Shown: positions 42,715-51,696, numbered from the stretch's first letter. The stretch is DNA of 64,000 nt from Euryarchaeota archaeon Ods02 (GCA_028751075.1 JAQZDA010000006.1:39784-103783); one strand, 5' to 3'. The notes: generated from the letters alone by a model not told the origin. Numbers and translations: made by a program.

Positions 42715-42860
42715 ACCCGCCGATTCACCTCCGGATGGTTTAACGCTGATTCGGGGGTGATGGGGTCGAACCACCGACTCGACGGACGGTGCCGTTCATC
42801 AGTCTCCAGATGCTGACGTCGAAGCCCGTCAGAAAATATCGGTCGGGTGTTCTACGGTGT

Positions 42861-43433
42861 CTACCGGCTGCGTCGCGCTAAGAAGGCGAGGCTGAGGAGC
42901 GCGAGGACCGCGGCTACGGCGGTGAAGCCAGGTAGGCCTTCGTCGTCGACTTCTTCATCGTCTACTTCTTCGTCTTCAGCTTCATCGTCGACCTCATCGT
43001 CGTCTTCCTCGGCTTCCACGGTGACGACTGCGTCGTCTACGACGGTCTCGTCGTCTACGGAGAGCGAGGAGCCGAACGCGTCTTCTTCAGAGGTCTCGTG
43101 GAGCATCGCGTGGAGCGTGTGCTCTCCCTCATCGAGGGCTTCGTCGAGATCTACCTCTACGTCTTCGTTGACGCCTTCTTCGGCGTCAACGTGTCCGACC
43201 ACGTCACCTGCTTCCCCGTCGTCGTCTTCGTGGACGACTACGACGTAGTCTTCACCGTGGCTGGACTCCTGTACTACGACGGACTCGCCGTCGCTGACTT
43301 GATCCTCGAAGACCACGGAGGTCTCTATCTCGTCGTCTTCCTGTGCGGCCACCGCTCCTGTCGCGGCCGCCATCGCGAGAACGAGCGCTACCGCTACTAC
43401 CGATACCGCTGCGAGCCTGTGTTTCGTCTGCAT
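42861..43433 (-). CDS. PGF-CTERM surface protein with DUF7282-like domain
   Basis: About 190 residues: signal peptide (TKHRLAAVSVVAVALVLAMA, cleaved near AVAA), a beta-rich domain (TSVVFEDQVSDGESVVVQES, EGEHTLHAMLHETSEEDAFG-like blocks) that I associate with haloarchaeal DUF7282, an acidic linker of Asp/Glu/Val repeats, and the sorting signal LPGFTAVAAVLALLSLAFLA with basic tail. ATG 43433 is chosen because an ATATATA box lies 27-33 bases upstream. The gene is inside the interval bounded by the two inward-facing tRNAs. Confidence 0.85.
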   Translation of the reverse strand: MQTKHRLAAVSVVAVALVLAMAAATGAVAAQEDDEIETSVVFEDQVSDGESVVVQESSHGEDYVVVVHEDDDGEAGDVVGHVDAEEGVNEDVEVDLDEALDEGEHTLHAMLHETSEEDAFGSSLSVDDETVVDDAVVTVEAEEDDDEVDDEAEDEEVDDEEVDDEGLPGFTAVAAVLALLSLAFLARRSR

Positions 43434-43774
43434 ACAGATATCATGTAGTGCAACGTTCATATATATCTTCCTGCTGAATCGAGGGATGGATTAACCCCGG
43501 TTTCCATATCACACTTTATATTTAAGTTTGGTTTAACTCTGACATTGAGAAATCTCGACCGTTCTGAAGTGGGTGGTTGTAGTTCACTACTGCAAGAATC
43601 CTATAGCGGAAGGTAGATTTGAATTTCACTCACGGTCACTTCGTTCTCCGCCTCGCTTCGCTCGAAAATATAGCGGGAGGTAGATTTGAACTCTGGTCAA
43701 GTTCGTTCGCTTCGCTCACTCCCTTCCCACGTTCAAATCTCTGCTCCGCTGTTCTCTCACTTCGTTCAGCGATA
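43434..43774. other. AT-richer non-coding stretch with tRNA-Met tail copies
   Basis: Contains the TATA of the DUF7282-like gene (43459-43466), an AT-rich run near 43510-43535 (TTTATATTTAAG) and two extra copies of the initiator tRNA 3' end. The spacers carry the TTCGTTC/GCTTCGCTC strings often seen after haloarchaeal tRNA genes. No gene. Confidence 0.6.
43602..43692 (-). repeat. Two extra copies of the initiator tRNA 3' end
   Basis: Copies at 43602-43623 (one mismatch) and 43669-43692 (perfect) match 43773-43796, which is the tRNA 3' end with two flanking bases. Spacings are 67 and 104 bases. All three copies are in the same orientation. They read as tandem att-type scars. Confidence 0.8.
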
Positions 43775-43849
43775 TAGCGGGAGGTAGATTTGAACTACCG
43801 ATCTCCGGGTTATGAGCCCGGCGGAATCTCCTGGCTATCCCATCCCGCT
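43775..43849 (-). tRNA. Initiator tRNA-Met (CAT)
   Basis: On the minus strand: AGCGGGA acceptor pairing with TCCCGCT, discriminator A. The anticodon arm is CCGGG-CTCATAA-CCCGG, anticodon CAT. The A1-U72 pair and the run of three G:C pairs next to the anticodon loop are initiator features in archaea. No intron. It points towards tRNA-Pro, so the 3' ends of both genes face the 2-kb interval between them. Confidence 0.93.
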
Positions 43850-43976
43850 GGCTCGTGGTAGGGTGTTTCGTTCCTTAACGGTTGCGGATTCGGGTTAAGG
43901 CACGCTTATTTTGGAGTCCCAGGTAACGGAAAATTGCCAGTAGCTTAATATGCGAGAAAACCATCTACGGGGTAAG

Positions 43977-44414
43977 ATGTACGACGACATACTCGTGCCC
44001 ACAGACGGCAGCGAAGGCGTGGAAGAAGCCCTGGAACACGCCAGAAGCATAGCAGGGAAGTACGACGCCACCGTCCACGTGCTCTACGTCGTCAACACCA
44101 GCACCTACAGCAGCTTACCCGCCGACAGCAACTGGGAGTCCATCGTCAGCGCCCTCGAAGAAGAAGGCGAACGCTCCACCAGCGAGCTTGCGCAGCGGCT
44201 CGAAGACGACGGCATCGAGGTCGAACGCGAGGTACGAGACGGAGTACCACACAAGGAGATACTCGAATACAGCGACGAAGAGGACATAGACCTCGTGGTG
44301 ATGGGCACCCACGGGAAGACAGGCATCGATCGCCTGCTTCTCGGCAGCGTCACCGAGAAGGTCGTCAGGAAGTCCGAGGCCCCTGTGCTGACGGTGCGGA
44401 TGGTGGAAGAATGA
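43977..44414 (+). CDS. UspA-type universal stress protein
   Basis: 145 residues of the Usp alpha/beta fold. The N-terminal YDDILVPTDGSEGVEEALEH and C-terminal ATP-binding GTHGKTGIDRLLLGSVTEKV motif are both present, so ATP binding is expected. ATG 43977 is chosen over 43950 because a TTAATA box lies about 30 bases before it and homologues start at MYDDILVPTDGS. Its stop overlaps the start of the CBS-domain gene (ATGA), linking the two. Confidence 0.92.
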   Translation: MYDDILVPTDGSEGVEEALEHARSIAGKYDATVHVLYVVNTSTYSSLPADSNWESIVSALEEEGERSTSELAQRLEDDGIEVEREVRDGVPHKEILEYSDEEDIDLVVMGTHGKTGIDRLLLGSVTEKVVRKSEAPVLTVRMVEE

Positions 44415-45247
44415 GTTCGGTCGACGACCTCATGACGCCGGAGGTCGTCACCGCCGACCTCCCCGGAACCCGGGAAGACGTAATCGAGATACTCCGCGGC
44501 GGAAGCATCAGCTCCATCCCCGTCGTAAAAGACGGAGAGTATCGCGGCCTCGTAAGCCGCGAGGAGCTCCTGCAGAACCCCGGCGAAGAACAGCTGGCGA
44601 TGCTGATGCGCGAGGTAGCCACCGTAGAAAGCGGGGCCTCCGTCGAAGAAGCCGCGGAGGTCATGCTCGAACACGACGAACGCCGGCTCCCCGTCATCGA
44701 CGCAGGAGAGGTGGTCGGCATCGTCACCCTCACCGACATGCTCCGGTACCTAGCCGACGAGAACGTCGACGAAGACGTGTCGAAGTACCTGGAGGAGGGA
44801 GTCCTCACAGTCTGGCAGGAGACACCCGTCAACGTCGTCGTCGAATCCATTACCCTCGCCGACGACACCGCCGCCTGCGTCCTAGACGACGAAGTCGAGA
44901 TGACGGGGATAATCACGGAGACCGACTGCATCCGACTCAGCGACGTAGACACCACCGCCGAAGAGATCGGTGAAGGCGTCGCGGGACAGGACGACGACTG
45001 GATGTGGGAGGGAATCCAGGCCACCAGCACCTCGCTGGTCCCCGTGACCACTGTGACCTTCCCCACCGACCCCGTGAAGGAGCACATGGCCGCCGACGTA
45101 GAGACCGTGGTACGGAGCACCGACGTCAGCGACGCCGCAGCGAAGATGACGGAACACCGGGTCCACCACCTTCCCGTGAAACGCGGCGACGACCTCGTGG
45201 GGATGCTGCGCGACACCGACCTCTTGAAGGCGCTCGTCGACGGATAA
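44411..45247 (+). CDS. Four-CBS-domain protein
   Basis: 278 residues built only of CBS repeats: VDDLMTPEVVTADLPGTRED, LMREVATVESGASVEEAAEV, LEEGVLTVWQETPVNVVVES and VKEHMAADVETVVRSTDVSD each open one repeat. Two Bateman modules are therefore expected, sensing adenine nucleotides or SAM. It is translated from a start overlapping uspA. Just after the stop a second, altered copy of the last 33 bases occurs. Confidence 0.9.
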   Translation: MSSVDDLMTPEVVTADLPGTREDVIEILRGGSISSIPVVKDGEYRGLVSREELLQNPGEEQLAMLMREVATVESGASVEEAAEVMLEHDERRLPVIDAGEVVGIVTLTDMLRYLADENVDEDVSKYLEEGVLTVWQETPVNVVVESITLADDTAACVLDDEVEMTGIITETDCIRLSDVDTTAEEIGEGVAGQDDDWMWEGIQATSTSLVPVTTVTFPTDPVKEHMAADVETVVRSTDVSDAAAKMTEHRVHHLPVKRGDDLVGMLRDTDLLKALVDG

Positions 45248-45285
45248 CGGAGGACCTCCTGGAAGCATTCGTCGACGGATAACGG
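45218..45285 (+). repeat. Duplicated 33-bp tail of the CBS gene
   Basis: 45218-45250 (coding DLLKALVDG, stop) is repeated at 45253-45285 as DLLEAFVDG, stop, with several differences; the TCGTCGACGGATAACGG core is shared exactly. The second copy has no gene in front of it. It looks like the tail of a related gene left behind. Confidence 0.7.
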
Positions 45286-45360
45286 GGTGAAAGCTCTCCT
45301 ACACGCGCCGCCGGTGAAACGGTAGTAATAACAGCGAGCCGCCGTAAACCACGGCAAAAG

Positions 45361-47091
45361 ATGAACGCAGACGACGAGACGCCGGACGTATACGAGGAAG
45401 TGATCGAGCTCGCGAAACGCCGCGGCTACCTGTATCCATCCTTCGAGATATACGGCGGAGTCAGCGGGTTCTGGGACTACGGACCCCTCGGAAAAGAGCT
45501 GAAGAAGAACATCGTCGACCTCTGGCGAGATAGGTACGTCGTCGAGGAAGGCTTCCGGGAGATAGAGACCACGACGGTCGGCGCAGAACAGGTCTACGAG
45601 GCGAGCGGCCACGCGGAAGGATTCGCCGACTACCTCACGAAATGCGGGGGATGCGGCGGGTACTTCCGAGCCGACCACCTCGTCGAAGACCACAGCGACG
45701 TCGAGAACGCCGACGGATTGCCCCGAGAGGAGCTAGCCAAGCTGCTGGCGGACGCGGAGGCGCCCTGCCCCGCCTGCGGCGAAACCATCACAGGTGAAGT
45801 CACGGACTTCAACCTGATGTTCGAGACCAACATCGGCCCGGGAGACAGCCGGAAAGGCTACCTCCGTCCGGAGACAGCGCAGGGCATCTTCGTCGACTTC
45901 CACCGCCTCAAGCGGTTCTACAGGGAGAAGCTACCGTTCGGCGTCACTCAGGTGGGGACGGCGTACAGGAACGAGATAAACCCGAGGAGCGGTGTCGTCC
46001 GCCTCAGGGAGTTCAACCAGGCGGAGCTAGAGTACTTCAAGCTCCCCGACGACGAACTCGATCTAGAGGAATACAGGGACGTCGACGTCCGGCTGTATCC
46101 CGTGGGGGAACAGGAGAAGGAGGATGGAGAGGTGCTGGAGACAACTGTCGGGGAAGCAGTCGACGACGGCGTCATCGCCAGCGAATCCATCGCGTACTTC
46201 GTCGCCGTAAGCCAGGAGTGGTACACCGAGATAGGTGTCGACCCCAGCCGTCTGCGTTTCCGACAGCACCTGCCCGACGAACGAGCGCATTATGCCAGCG
46301 ACTGCTGGGACGGAGAGACCCTGACGAGCCACGGATGGATAGAGGTGAACGGCGTCGCCGACCGCGGCACCTACGACCTCGAACGCCACATGGAACACAG
46401 CGGCGAAGAGCTCAGGGTGTTCCAGGAGTACCCCGAACCCAGGGTCACCGAGGAAACACTCGTCGACCCCGACATGAGCGAGCTCGGGCCCCGTTTCGGG
46501 GGCGACGCCAACAAAGTCGCCGACGCCCTCGAGGACCTAGCAGAGAACGACCCGGGGGCTTTCGAAGGCGACTCCGTCGAGGTCCAGGTTGCCGGCGAGA
46601 CACACGAGATAGACGTCGAGACCACGGGTTTCGAACGACGGGAGGTGAAGGAATCCGGGGAGAACGTGCTCCCGCAGGTGATAGAGCCGTCTTACGGCCT
46701 CGACCGCATCGTCTACAGCGTCATCGAACACAGTCTCGACCACGACAGACCGGAGGACAGCGAAGACGAGAGACGTGTTCTCCGGATGTCGCCATCCGTC
46801 GCACCCTACGACGCCGCAGTCTTCCCACTGGTTTCGAAGGACGGACTCGAGCCAATCGCTGAAGACGTCGAGAGCCGGCTCCGCGACGCAGGTTTGATGG
46901 TGGACTACGACGCCAGCGGAGCCATAGGCCGAAGGTACAGGAGACACGACGAAATCGGAACTCCTTTCACCGTTACAGTGGACTACGACACGAAAGAGGA
47001 CGACACAGTGACAGTGAGAGACAGGGACTCGACGGAGCAACAGAGGGTAGCGGTCGACGAACTCGTCGAACACCTGGAGGAACGTACATGA
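45361..47091 (+). CDS. glyS: Glycyl-tRNA synthetase (class II)
   Basis: 576-residue archaeal/eukaryal-type GlyRS that charges tRNA-Gly. The N-terminus has KRRGYLYPSFEIYGGVSGFW, a zinc-binding pair (KCGGCGGYF ... CPACGETI), motif 2 around RNEINPRSGVVRLREFNQAE, and motif 3 in VIEPSYGLDRIVYSVIEH. The anticodon-binding domain follows with VAPYDAAVFPLVSKDGLEPI and the closing DYDASGAIGRRYRRHDEIGT. Full length. It is followed 31 bases later by the dolichol-kinase-like gene. Confidence 0.96.
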   Translation: MNADDETPDVYEEVIELAKRRGYLYPSFEIYGGVSGFWDYGPLGKELKKNIVDLWRDRYVVEEGFREIETTTVGAEQVYEASGHAEGFADYLTKCGGCGGYFRADHLVEDHSDVENADGLPREELAKLLADAEAPCPACGETITGEVTDFNLMFETNIGPGDSRKGYLRPETAQGIFVDFHRLKRFYREKLPFGVTQVGTAYRNEINPRSGVVRLREFNQAELEYFKLPDDELDLEEYRDVDVRLYPVGEQEKEDGEVLETTVGEAVDDGVIASESIAYFVAVSQEWYTEIGVDPSRLRFRQHLPDERAHYASDCWDGETLTSHGWIEVNGVADRGTYDLERHMEHSGEELRVFQEYPEPRVTEETLVDPDMSELGPRFGGDANKVADALEDLAENDPGAFEGDSVEVQVAGETHEIDVETTGFERREVKESGENVLPQVIEPSYGLDRIVYSVIEHSLDHDRPEDSEDERRVLRMSPSVAPYDAAVFPLVSKDGLEPIAEDVESRLRDAGLMVDYDASGAIGRRYRRHDEIGTPFTVTVDYDTKEDDTVTVRDRDSTEQQRVAVDELVEHLEERT

Positions 47092-47122
47092 GCTACGGAG
47101 GCGTCGATGGAGGGCTGTCGAG

Positions 47123-47803
47123 ATGAAGGTAGCCGGAGACAGCGACCACATCGGCCGACGGATGGTCCACTCGTTATCCAGCGTCGTCGCAGTAGCCTAC
47201 GTCATAGGCTTACTCGAATGGTGGGAGATCACCGTGCTCGTGGGTATCGGAGCCGCAGTCATCAGCGCCCTCGAGTTCGACCGCCTCGTGCTCGGCAACA
47301 GCATCCTCGACCCACTCTATAGGGAGTACGAGGAGGAGAGCCCCGCCGGCTACGCCTACGCAATCGTAGGAATGTTCTTCACCGTCTTGATCTTCGGCTA
47401 CCTCCTAGGCGAACCCGACATCGCAGTCGTCGGCGTACTCGTGCTCGCGTTCGCCGACCCCGTCGTCGGCATAATGAGTCCTAACAAGCTCATGCGGGTG
47501 AAACCCTGGTACGTACTGTCCGCTATGTTCGTGCTGTCGTTCGCTATCGCCTGGGCCAGCGAACCGCTCTTCCCCGCATTGCCTGAAGCCGCGCTCGGCG
47601 ACCTCGGACAGCAGTACATGCCCAACCCATACCCCGACGTGACCGTGTCGATACCCGAAGCAGCGGGTGCAGCGGTGGGTGCGACGTTCGCCGACGGAGT
47701 CAAGTACCGGGTGAAGGGATTCGTGGTCGACGACAACCTCACCATACCCGTCTACGCAGGAATCGGGATGTTCGTCTTCGGAGCCGTCGCCGGCCTGCTG
47801 TAA
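47123..47803 (+). CDS. Dolichol kinase-like membrane protein
   Basis: 226-residue polytopic protein. The N-terminal DHIGRRMVHSLSSVVAVAYV and the end segment KGFVVDDNLTIPVYAGIGMF are signatures of the dolichol kinase/phytol kinase/CTP-dependent kinase superfamily. The intervening VLAFADPVVGIMSPNKLMRV block replaces the usual GDxxAxxxG sequence. It likely phosphorylates a polyprenol for lipid-linked glycan assembly, which would link it with AglJ at 12114-13178. Six or seven helices by eye. Probably co-transcribed with glyS. Confidence 0.82.
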   Translation: MKVAGDSDHIGRRMVHSLSSVVAVAYVIGLLEWWEITVLVGIGAAVISALEFDRLVLGNSILDPLYREYEEESPAGYAYAIVGMFFTVLIFGYLLGEPDIAVVGVLVLAFADPVVGIMSPNKLMRVKPWYVLSAMFVLSFAIAWASEPLFPALPEAALGDLGQQYMPNPYPDVTVSIPEAAGAAVGATFADGVKYRVKGFVVDDNLTIPVYAGIGMFVFGAVAGLL

Positions 47804-47863
47804 GATCAGGGCGCCGGCCGTGTTTGCCAAAGCTATAATTCAGATGCCTACCAAGGTACGGCG

Positions 47864-49285
47864 ATGACCGATACCTGCGTCTACAGCTTCGACCCCAAGG
47901 ATCAGGAGGACTCCACGGTCGAAGGAACCTGGAACTGCCCTCACGAGACGTACGTCGACACTGACTACTGTGTCTTCCACCTCCCACCTGAGACACGCAG
48001 TAAGCTCGGGGTCACAGAGGTAGATCTCAGGGAGACGCTTCTGAACAAGAGCCGTGACCCCGACTCCAGTAGCGCTTTCGTCGGCGCGGTCTTCGGCGAG
48101 CTCGAACTCGACAACCAGAAGGTCGGTGAGAGCTCGGGACCCCTCGACCTCAGGCACACCGAGGTCAAGGGTAACCTGGATCTCTCTAGCTCCACTATAC
48201 CGTCGAACGTACTTCTCGACGACTCCGACGTCTTCACCTTAGCCGCGCCAGACGCGGAGATAAAAGGTCTATCGTGCCGTCGGACGACGTTCAGCGACTC
48301 CGTCAACCTCGACAAAGCGAGAGTGGGAAACGCCTACTTCGAAGAAGCGAAGTTCGAAGGCAACGCAGTCTTCTCAGAAGCCAACTTCAAAGGCGAAGTG
48401 GACTTCACGAAGACCAAGTTCCTGGGTGTGAAAACCACGTTCGACGACGTAGTCTTCGAGCAAGGTGTAGATTTCACACGCGCACGGTTCGAGGAGATAA
48501 AGTTCACAGGCGTCTCCGTCTCGGGACGCGCAGACTGGGAGCGAGCGACGTTCAAGAAGGAGTCGAGCTTCGAACACACGGAGTTCGACTCCGCCGACTT
48601 CAGCCACGTCGAGTTCGACGACAACTCGTCGTTCCGCGGCACCAAGTTCCGGGGTGCCGCGTCCTTCGAGGACGCGGCCTTCCGCGGCTGGGCGAGCTTC
48701 CTCGAGGTCTACTTCGGCGCCGACGCCTCGTTCGACAGCGTCTGGTTCAAGAAGGACGTAAACCTCGTAGGAAGCAGCGACGACAACTGCGTCGTCAGCC
48801 TCCAAGGCGCCAGGTTGAACGGCGGAACCATCGAGACGAACAGCTTCAAACCGGTGTTCTACGACCTAACGGGGGCTCGAGTCGGACGAGTCAAGCTCTC
48901 GCCCGGCGAAGACGAGAACCCCTTCAACTACGTAGCGTTCAGGCAGACGAAGTTCAACGGCTTCGACTTCGAAAGGCACGAGGAACACCTCGAGGGAGTC
49001 GACTGGGAGTTCCACGCCTCCTTGGTAGAGCTATTCGACGCCAGCGACGAAGTACTCGAGGACACCTACCGGCTCGCAGCCAGGGACGCGAAAGCAAACG
49101 ACTACAACGTAGCCGCGAAGAAGCTCGGCAACAAGGAGGCGAAGTACAGAAGACGGAAGCTGAAGCAAGAGGGAAGAGGGAGCCAGTGGGTCATCTCGCT
49201 GTTGAAGAGCCACGCGGTGAAGATAGCAGTAGCCGGCCTGCTGGTCGCCGGAGCTCTCGGCGCAGCCGCTTTCTTCCTACTCTAA
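47864..49285 (+). CDS. Pentapeptide-repeat protein with C-terminal membrane anchor
   Basis: 473 residues. Repeats of the A(D/N)FxxA type fill about residues 70-330, for example NAVFSEANFKGEVDFTKTKF and SSFEHTEFDSADFSHVEFDD, which fold as a right-handed square helix. A Cys-containing N-terminal part (CPHETYVDTDYCVFHLPPET) may bind zinc. A helical region and a single membrane helix (VKIAVAGLLVAGALGAAAFF) end the protein, so it is anchored with the repeats in the cytoplasm or outside, undecided. Function unknown. TATA (CTATAAT) about 30 bases before ATG. Confidence 0.88.
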   Translation: MTDTCVYSFDPKDQEDSTVEGTWNCPHETYVDTDYCVFHLPPETRSKLGVTEVDLRETLLNKSRDPDSSSAFVGAVFGELELDNQKVGESSGPLDLRHTEVKGNLDLSSSTIPSNVLLDDSDVFTLAAPDAEIKGLSCRRTTFSDSVNLDKARVGNAYFEEAKFEGNAVFSEANFKGEVDFTKTKFLGVKTTFDDVVFEQGVDFTRARFEEIKFTGVSVSGRADWERATFKKESSFEHTEFDSADFSHVEFDDNSSFRGTKFRGAASFEDAAFRGWASFLEVYFGADASFDSVWFKKDVNLVGSSDDNCVVSLQGARLNGGTIETNSFKPVFYDLTGARVGRVKLSPGEDENPFNYVAFRQTKFNGFDFERHEEHLEGVDWEFHASLVELFDASDEVLEDTYRLAARDAKANDYNVAAKKLGNKEAKYRRRKLKQEGRGSQWVISLLKSHAVKIAVAGLLVAGALGAAAFFLL

Positions 49286-49287
49286 CC

Positions 49288-49384
49288 GTCTGTGGAAGAC
49301 TTTAACTCCAGCCTCCACTCGAACGCGTCCGCAGCGACCGCGACGACCTGCAGGTCTGTGGAAGACTTTAACTCTAGCCTCCAC
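49288..49384 (+). repeat. Duplicated promoter element before hef
   Basis: A 31-bp segment at 49288-49318 is repeated at 49354-49384 with one difference. Both copies contain the TATA-like GACTTTAACT. The second TATA (about 49366-49372) is some 30 bases from the hef ATG; the first is 66 bases further back, giving two possible starts. Confidence 0.7.
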
Positions 49385-49401
49385 CTACCTGTGAGGTAGA
49401 G

Positions 49402-51696
49402 ATGGAGACGGCGTACATCGACCACGAGATGCTGTCGGACGACGTGGTCGAACGCCGGATGTACCAGCTAAGCCTCAGCAGCGCCGCCCTCGAGGAGAGC
49501 AGTCTCGTGGTGCTGCCGACGGGGGCAGGCAAGACCACTGTTGCGTTGCTGGTTACGGCAGCTAGGTTGAAACGCGAGGGTGGGAAGGCGCTGTTCCTCG
49601 CGCCGACGAAACCTTTGGTGGAGCAGCACGTCGAGTTCTACCGAGAAGCCCTGGATCTCGAGGACGAGGAACGCGAGATACGGGTGTTCACCGGTGACAC
49701 TCCGCCGGACCAGCGTGCCGAGGAGTGGAGGGACGCCCGCGTCGTCGTCGCCACCCCGCAGGTCGTGGAGAACGACGTCATCGCCGGCCGGATATCCCTG
49801 GAAGACGTGGTGCATCTAACCTTCGATGAATGCCACCGCGCCACCGGCGACTACAGCTACAACTACATAGCCGAACGGTACCACCGCGACGCTCGTTCAC
49901 CGCTCGTCACGGGTATGACGGCGTCGCCGGGAAGCGACGAAGAAGAGATACTCGCCGTCTGCGACAACCTCGGGTTGACGAACTTCGAGATACTGACGGA
50001 GGACGATCCATCGCTTCAGGAGTACCTCCACGACACCGACGTAGAGTGGCGGCACGTCGACGTACCCGATGACGTCCTCGAGATACGCGACCTCCTGAAC
50101 GACGTCGTGGGAGACAGGATGGAGCGGCTGGAACGTCTCGGCGTCCTGAACTCATCCAGGGTGGACATGTCGATGAACGATCTGTTGAAGGCGCGCGGCC
50201 GGATACAGGAGCTGATGGACGAAGGCGAGAGCGCGGGCTACACCGCCATGAGCGTGCACGCGGAGGTGATGAAGCTCCGGCACGCCGTCGAGATAGTGGA
50301 GACGCAGGGCGTCGACACCCTGGTGTCGTACTTCGAGAAGCTCGACGACGAAGCCAACAGCAGCGGCGCCAGCAAAGCAGTGAAACGCATCATGGGTGAG
50401 AGCAAGGTGCAGAAAGCCCGTATGCAGGCGGAGGAGTACTCCGGACTGCATCCGAAGATGGAGGAGCTACGGAACCTCGTCGACGAAGAGCTGTCTGAAG
50501 GCGACGACCCCCGCGTCATCGTCTTCACCGAGTACAGGGACACAGCGTCCGCGCTCGTGGATTTCCTCGACGACGTCGACGGTGTTTCGCCGGCGCGGTT
50601 CGTCGGACAGTCGAGCAAGGACGGCGACAAAGGACTGACGCAGAAGCAGCAGAAGGAACGGCTGCAGGAGTTCCGCGACGGAGTCCACGACGTCCTCATA
50701 GCGACGTCGGTGGCGGAGGAGGGACTGGACATCCCCGAGGTCGACCTCGTGGTGTTCTACGAACCCGTACCCAGCGAGATACGCGCCATCCAGCGACGCG
50801 GCCGCACCGGCCGCCGACGCGCCGGCCGCGTCGTAGTCCTGATAGCGGAGGACACCCGCGACGAAGCGTACTTCTGGAGCGCGCAGCGGAAGGAGGACTC
50901 GATGCAGAGGGAGATGCGGGAGCTGAAGGGCAGCGCCGACGAGATCAACGAGGAGCTCGAGGACGAGAGCCAACGCAGCCTCGGGGAGTTCGACGAAGCA
51001 GACGCCGACGACGTAGATGGTGAAGGCGAGGGAGACGAAGACGAGAACCTGGAGGTGGTGGCGGACCAGCGGGAGACGAAGTCCAGCGTCGTCCGCAGCC
51101 TCGACCGCAAGGACGACGTCGACGTATCTCTCGAGACCCTCGATGTCGGTGACTTTGTCTTGAGCGACCGCGTCGCAGTCGAACGCAAAAGCGCGGACGA
51201 CTTCGTCGACTCGTTGACCGGCGGCCGCGAGCTGTTCCAGCAGGTCGGCGACATGTCCCAGAGCTACCCTCGCTCCGTCCTACTCTTAGAGGGAGAGCTA
51301 CACGAGCTCTACAGCCGGAACGTCCACCCGAACGCAGTCAGGGGCGCACTCGCGTCTATCGCCGTCGACTACGGCGTGTCGGTGCTGTTCACTCAGGGCG
51401 AGGACGACACCGCCGACCTATTGTACACGGTGGCGAAACGCGAGCAGGAGGACGAAGACAGGGAGGCGCGCGTTCACGGCGAGAAGTCGAGCGCGACGCT
51501 GCCGGAGAAGCAGGAGTACGTGGTCTCCAGCGTCGCCGGCGTCGGCCCCGTGACCGCGCGGTCGCTCCTGGAAGAGCTCGGGAGCGTGGAAGCCGTGATG
51601 ACCGCCAGCGAAGACGAGCTCACGGAGGCCGAAGGGGTGGGTGAGACGACTGCGGAGCGCATCCGAGACGTCGTCGGCAGCATGTACGAGAGATGA
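49402..51696 (+). CDS. hef: Hef helicase-nuclease (XPF/FANCM family)
   Basis: 764-residue archaeal Hef, a fork-processing enzyme. Superfamily 2 helicase motifs: LPTGAGKT (residues 38-45), DECH near 143, and the motif VI FYEPVPSEIRAIQRRGRTGR near 465. An acidic, probably flexible linker of about 60 residues follows. The nuclease domain has VAVERKSADDFVDSL near 592 (ERKxxxD) and ends in helix-hairpin-helix repeats (SVAGVGPVTARSLLEELGSV). Both halves keep their catalytic residues. It overlaps the next gene by four bases. Confidence 0.96.
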   Translation: METAYIDHEMLSDDVVERRMYQLSLSSAALEESSLVVLPTGAGKTTVALLVTAARLKREGGKALFLAPTKPLVEQHVEFYREALDLEDEEREIRVFTGDTPPDQRAEEWRDARVVVATPQVVENDVIAGRISLEDVVHLTFDECHRATGDYSYNYIAERYHRDARSPLVTGMTASPGSDEEEILAVCDNLGLTNFEILTEDDPSLQEYLHDTDVEWRHVDVPDDVLEIRDLLNDVVGDRMERLERLGVLNSSRVDMSMNDLLKARGRIQELMDEGESAGYTAMSVHAEVMKLRHAVEIVETQGVDTLVSYFEKLDDEANSSGASKAVKRIMGESKVQKARMQAEEYSGLHPKMEELRNLVDEELSEGDDPRVIVFTEYRDTASALVDFLDDVDGVSPARFVGQSSKDGDKGLTQKQQKERLQEFRDGVHDVLIATSVAEEGLDIPEVDLVVFYEPVPSEIRAIQRRGRTGRRRAGRVVVLIAEDTRDEAYFWSAQRKEDSMQREMRELKGSADEINEELEDESQRSLGEFDEADADDVDGEGEGDEDENLEVVADQRETKSSVVRSLDRKDDVDVSLETLDVGDFVLSDRVAVERKSADDFVDSLTGGRELFQQVGDMSQSYPRSVLLLEGELHELYSRNVHPNAVRGALASIAVDYGVSVLFTQGEDDTADLLYTVAKREQEDEDREARVHGEKSSATLPEKQEYVVSSVAGVGPVTARSLLEELGSVEAVMTASEDELTEAEGVGETTAERIRDVVGSMYER

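Noticed and set aside
41820..43774. Active integrative element between the two tRNAs
   Set aside because: No integrase, replication or transfer gene; only scars and decayed or ordinary genes.
44365..45693. 442-codon minus-strand frame across the CBS gene and the start of glyS
   Set aside because: Spans two unrelated genes and their gap on the other strand; Ser/Thr/Arg-rich shadow.
48274..49305. Arg-rich 343-codon frame overlapping the pentapeptide-repeat gene
   Set aside because: Very basic composition is the opposite of this proteome; out-of-frame shadow.
49288..49384. CRISPR-like repeat pair before hef
   Set aside because: Only two copies, each with a TATA core at promoter distance and no cas genes; better read as duplicated promoter.
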